Program-made: the position numbers and the translations under genes
Origin: Sipunculus nudus
Lineage: Eukaryota > Annelida > Sipuncula > Golfingiida > Sipunculidae
DNA length: 64,000 nt
Reading direction: 5' to 3'
NCBI GenBank assembly: GCA_026874595.1
Contig: CM049306.1
Location: forward strand, 65,730,019-65,794,018
Shown: one piece after another, positions 61,956 through 64,000 of the stretch
Numbering within the stretch: the stretch's first letter is position 1
Layout of the letters: every line of letters begins with the position of its first letter
Notes under the pieces: generated by a model
What the model was told of the DNA's origin: nothing
Database searches by the model: none
Seen by the model: only the letters and a program-made list of their open reading frames with translations

Positions 61956-63034
61956 CGAATTTCTCTTCGGGTATCACGATCAGTAATCTGATTTATAATC
62001 AAATCTTCATCAGTGGGCTGTTCCGTGTCAGCATTTGAGAGATCTTCACTCTCAACCCTGGCGGCGACAAAATCGATATAATGTTCTTTGTGTTCGATCA
62101 TATAGTCAGCCACTTGATTGCGTAAAAGAACGATATTTGTATCTGTGATACCCATACTCTCTAAATGGTGCCAAACAGCATAGAACATACAATTTCCATC
62201 TCCTGGATCATCAATAATGATCATTCTACTCTGTCTCGCCATCACTGTCAGTTTTTCGTAGTCATTATGGTAGTCCCCAAGACCAGCCACAGAAACAGCT
62301 TCATTTCCGTTTTCTTTGTTCGCACTTCTATTCCTTTGAGTAACATTTCGTGTCTCTTCAGTTTTGTCAGGCCTTCCAGTGATACGAGTTGAACTGTCCT
62401 TTTCCTCTGTACGCGATACAGCTGTCCAAAGTTCAGAATCATCATTTCTCGAATCTTCCAGCCAATTTTCATTAATTTTAATATTTGCATAATGTGGATT
62501 TTCTTTTGTCAACCATCTGAGAGCATTCATAACCATATCAGGCCTAATGGAATCATACATATAGTGAGAAGAGTGTTTCAAATTTTGCTTCAGTTTCATG
62601 CCAACAACTTGCGACTCTGATGGTATTCTTGGAAGTACCTCACATACAGCATCAAGTTTAGCTTGGACATTAACCGCTGGTCCATGAATTCCATGTTGTT
62701 TGCCTCTTGGTAATCCCACCATTTTCATGAACGCTATCCTCTGACAAATAAGTCTCAACTCCAGAGCGTTCAGATCTCTAAGTTCCTTTGGTGGATCGAC
62801 CAAAGACAAATTATTCGCTTTGGACTGTGCAGGCATTTTTCCTCTTTTCAGGGTCACATGGCATGTTGTGCATATCCATTCCTTACCGTTGTAAGACCTT
62901 TGGCGAAATGCTAAGACATCTTGCATCACAGATTCTGGTACTTTACCGTATTTCTCTTCTTTCAGATGGACAACCGATGTTCTATACATCAAGCGATGAC
63001 AACAACAGCACACGTATTTTGCAGAATCACATAC
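61931..63034 (-). pseudogene. Helentron: zinc-binding N-terminal region and OTU front half
   Basis: Begins with VCCCCHRLMYRTSV and later ICTTCHVTLKRGKMP, a CxxC-rich region regular in Helitron proteins, followed by LPRGKQHGIHGPAVNV. The OTU domain starts near 62225 with DDPGDGNCMFYAVWHHLE; the catalytic Cys codon is at 62189-62191. The frame ends at 61931, and the rest of the OTU domain continues in another frame from about 61955, so one indel splits the protease. At the other end an A8 run (T run at 63035-63042 on the plus strand) shifts the frame relative to the preceding part. Confidence 0.85.
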
Positions 63035-63122
63035 TTTTTTTTAAGAATCCAGAAAAAACACATTCATTATCGGGAACGGTATTGCGACGTTCTTGTCGGT
63101 GCTTTCTGATAAAACTCGCTGC

Positions 63123-63857
63123 TTAAGTTTTCCTCTGTTGAGTTTCTTGTTCAGTTTCTTGTTCCCTTAATTCTTGTTGTCGTTTTGATTGTAAACAAAG
63201 CCTTTCTTTTATTTCATTGGCAGGTTCGCAATCCCGTAAATCATGTTGTCGTTCCTTTTGGGTACGTAGTCTCCGTTGTTTTACCTCAGGGGTTTCACAT
63301 TCATGCAGTTCATGTTGTCGTTTCTTTTGGTCTCGTAATCTCCGTTGTGTTTCCTCAGGAGTTGCACATTGACGTAGTTCCAATTGTCGTTTCTTTTGGG
63401 CTCGTAATCTCCGTTGTGTTATATCAGGAGTTTCAGATTCACGCAATTCATTCTGTCGCTTCTTTTGGGCGCGTAATCTTCGTTGTGTAATCTCAGGAGT
63501 TTCAGATTGACGTAGTTCAGTGTGTCGCTCCTTGTCTATACATAATCTTAGTTGTTTTTCCTTAGTGGTTTCACATTTACGTAGTTCAATATGTTGCTCC
63601 TTGTCTAAACATAATCTTCGTTGTTTTTCCTCAGGGGTCTCTCGGTCGCGTACTTCACGATGTAGCTTCCTGTCGGAACATAACCTGTGTTGTTTTTCCA
63701 CAAAAGTCTCAGATTTCTCTGAGTCTTCAGCATATTTTCGAAGTTTCTCAAGTCTGTTTTCTTTTTCTTTTTCAGTTTCCATGGATCTCTCTTCCCTTTT
63801 CCTCATCTTCTTTGCTTTCTTTTTCTGTTCATAACTCTTCTTTTTGGTTCTCGGCAT
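63123..63857 (-). pseudogene. Helentron: N-terminal charged part with 23-residue repeats
   Basis: ATG at 63857 (AAAAATGCC context) is preferred; a longer frame upstream has no ATG. After a very basic start (MPRTKKKSYEQKKKAKKMRK) come about nine 23-residue repeats of the pattern ETPExxQRRLRxQKKRQxEL, predicted coiled coil. The frame ends in a TAA at 63123-63125. Reading on in the same frame gives about 27 more sense codons until the A8 frameshift, so this was the start of one long polyprotein. Similar ETPE-type repeats occur at the N-terminus of other Helitron proteins; their role is not known to me. Confidence 0.8.
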
Positions 63858-63942
63858 TTTTAGAAAATCTTGTATTTGGTAACTTGTATGTCTGTGCAAT
63901 TCTTTGTACCTGAAAGTCAACAAAGTTTCGTATTTGTTCGAG

Positions 63943-64000
63943 TTTCGTTTTGTTCAAGTTTCGTTTTGTTCAAGTTTCGTTTTGTTCAAGTTTCGTTTTG
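63943..64000. repeat. 16-bp tandem repeat upstream of the Helentron start
   Basis: GTTTCGTTTTGTTCAA repeats about 3.6 times and runs off the window. It lies about 90 bases upstream of the Helentron ATG, so it may be part of the element's 5' terminal or promoter region. Confidence 0.75.

Noticed and set aside
1-64000. CRISPR arrays, rRNA genes and bacterial operons
   Set aside because: None seen. Tandem arrays here have long units without unique spacers, and the window is eukaryotic in character.

Overview
This is an AT-rich eukaryotic nuclear window with very low coding density, dominated by repeats. There are no bacterial-style operons. A few candidate host exons with GT..AG splice sites are visible. 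Repeat style (340-bp core arrays ending in ACGG-type microsatellites, AGGTCA-rich cores, a decayed Helentron with OTU, Rep, helicase and endonuclease parts) points to a marine lophotrochozoan, most likely a bivalve mollusc; that assignment is an inference from repeat type, not from a marker gene.

Layout. 1-6.6 kb: a 340-bp tandem array closing with a microsatellite and hairpin, a dispersed repeat, then a second element of the same family. 7.3-8.0 kb: a 165-bp array. 8.2-11.1 kb: a hAT-like element with a MULE-like element nested inside. 11.1-13.6 kb: less repetitive DNA with weak exon candidates. 13.6-16.4 kb: a terminal-inverted-repeat element carrying a CTGCAG minisatellite, then a clean hAT-like element with a perfect 8-bp duplication. 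16.9-20.8 kb: the best complete element of repeat family A. 21-30.5 kb: AT-rich DNA, a duplicated 1.1-kb repeat, an inverted-minisatellite element, and scattered exon candidates. 30.5-31.5 kb: a 234-bp array. 31.8-35.1 kb: a SINE-like trace, a family B element and the second copy of the 1.1-kb repeat. 37.9-39.2 kb: two candidate exons and a promoter of a minus-strand host gene. 39.8-42.8 kb: an 800-bp array. 44-49.6 kb: family C elements, one interrupted by family B. 50-54 kb: weak exon candidates and unassigned DNA. 54.9-64 kb: a decayed minus-strand Helentron.

How it fits together. Three unrelated-sequence repeat families (A, B, C) share one plan: an ACAAG/ACTAG head with a short palindrome, then a 9-10 base motif whose inverse lies at the tail, usually in the 3' arm of a tail hairpin that follows an RGAC-type microsatellite. 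Tandem cores sit between. This is the plan known for non-autonomous Helentron derivatives (HINE/DINE-1/pearl-like). The Helentron at the right end encodes the machinery type that would move such elements, but its own termini are not recognisable here, so a donor-client link is inferred. All coordinates of repeats come from reading by eye and may be off by a few bases.
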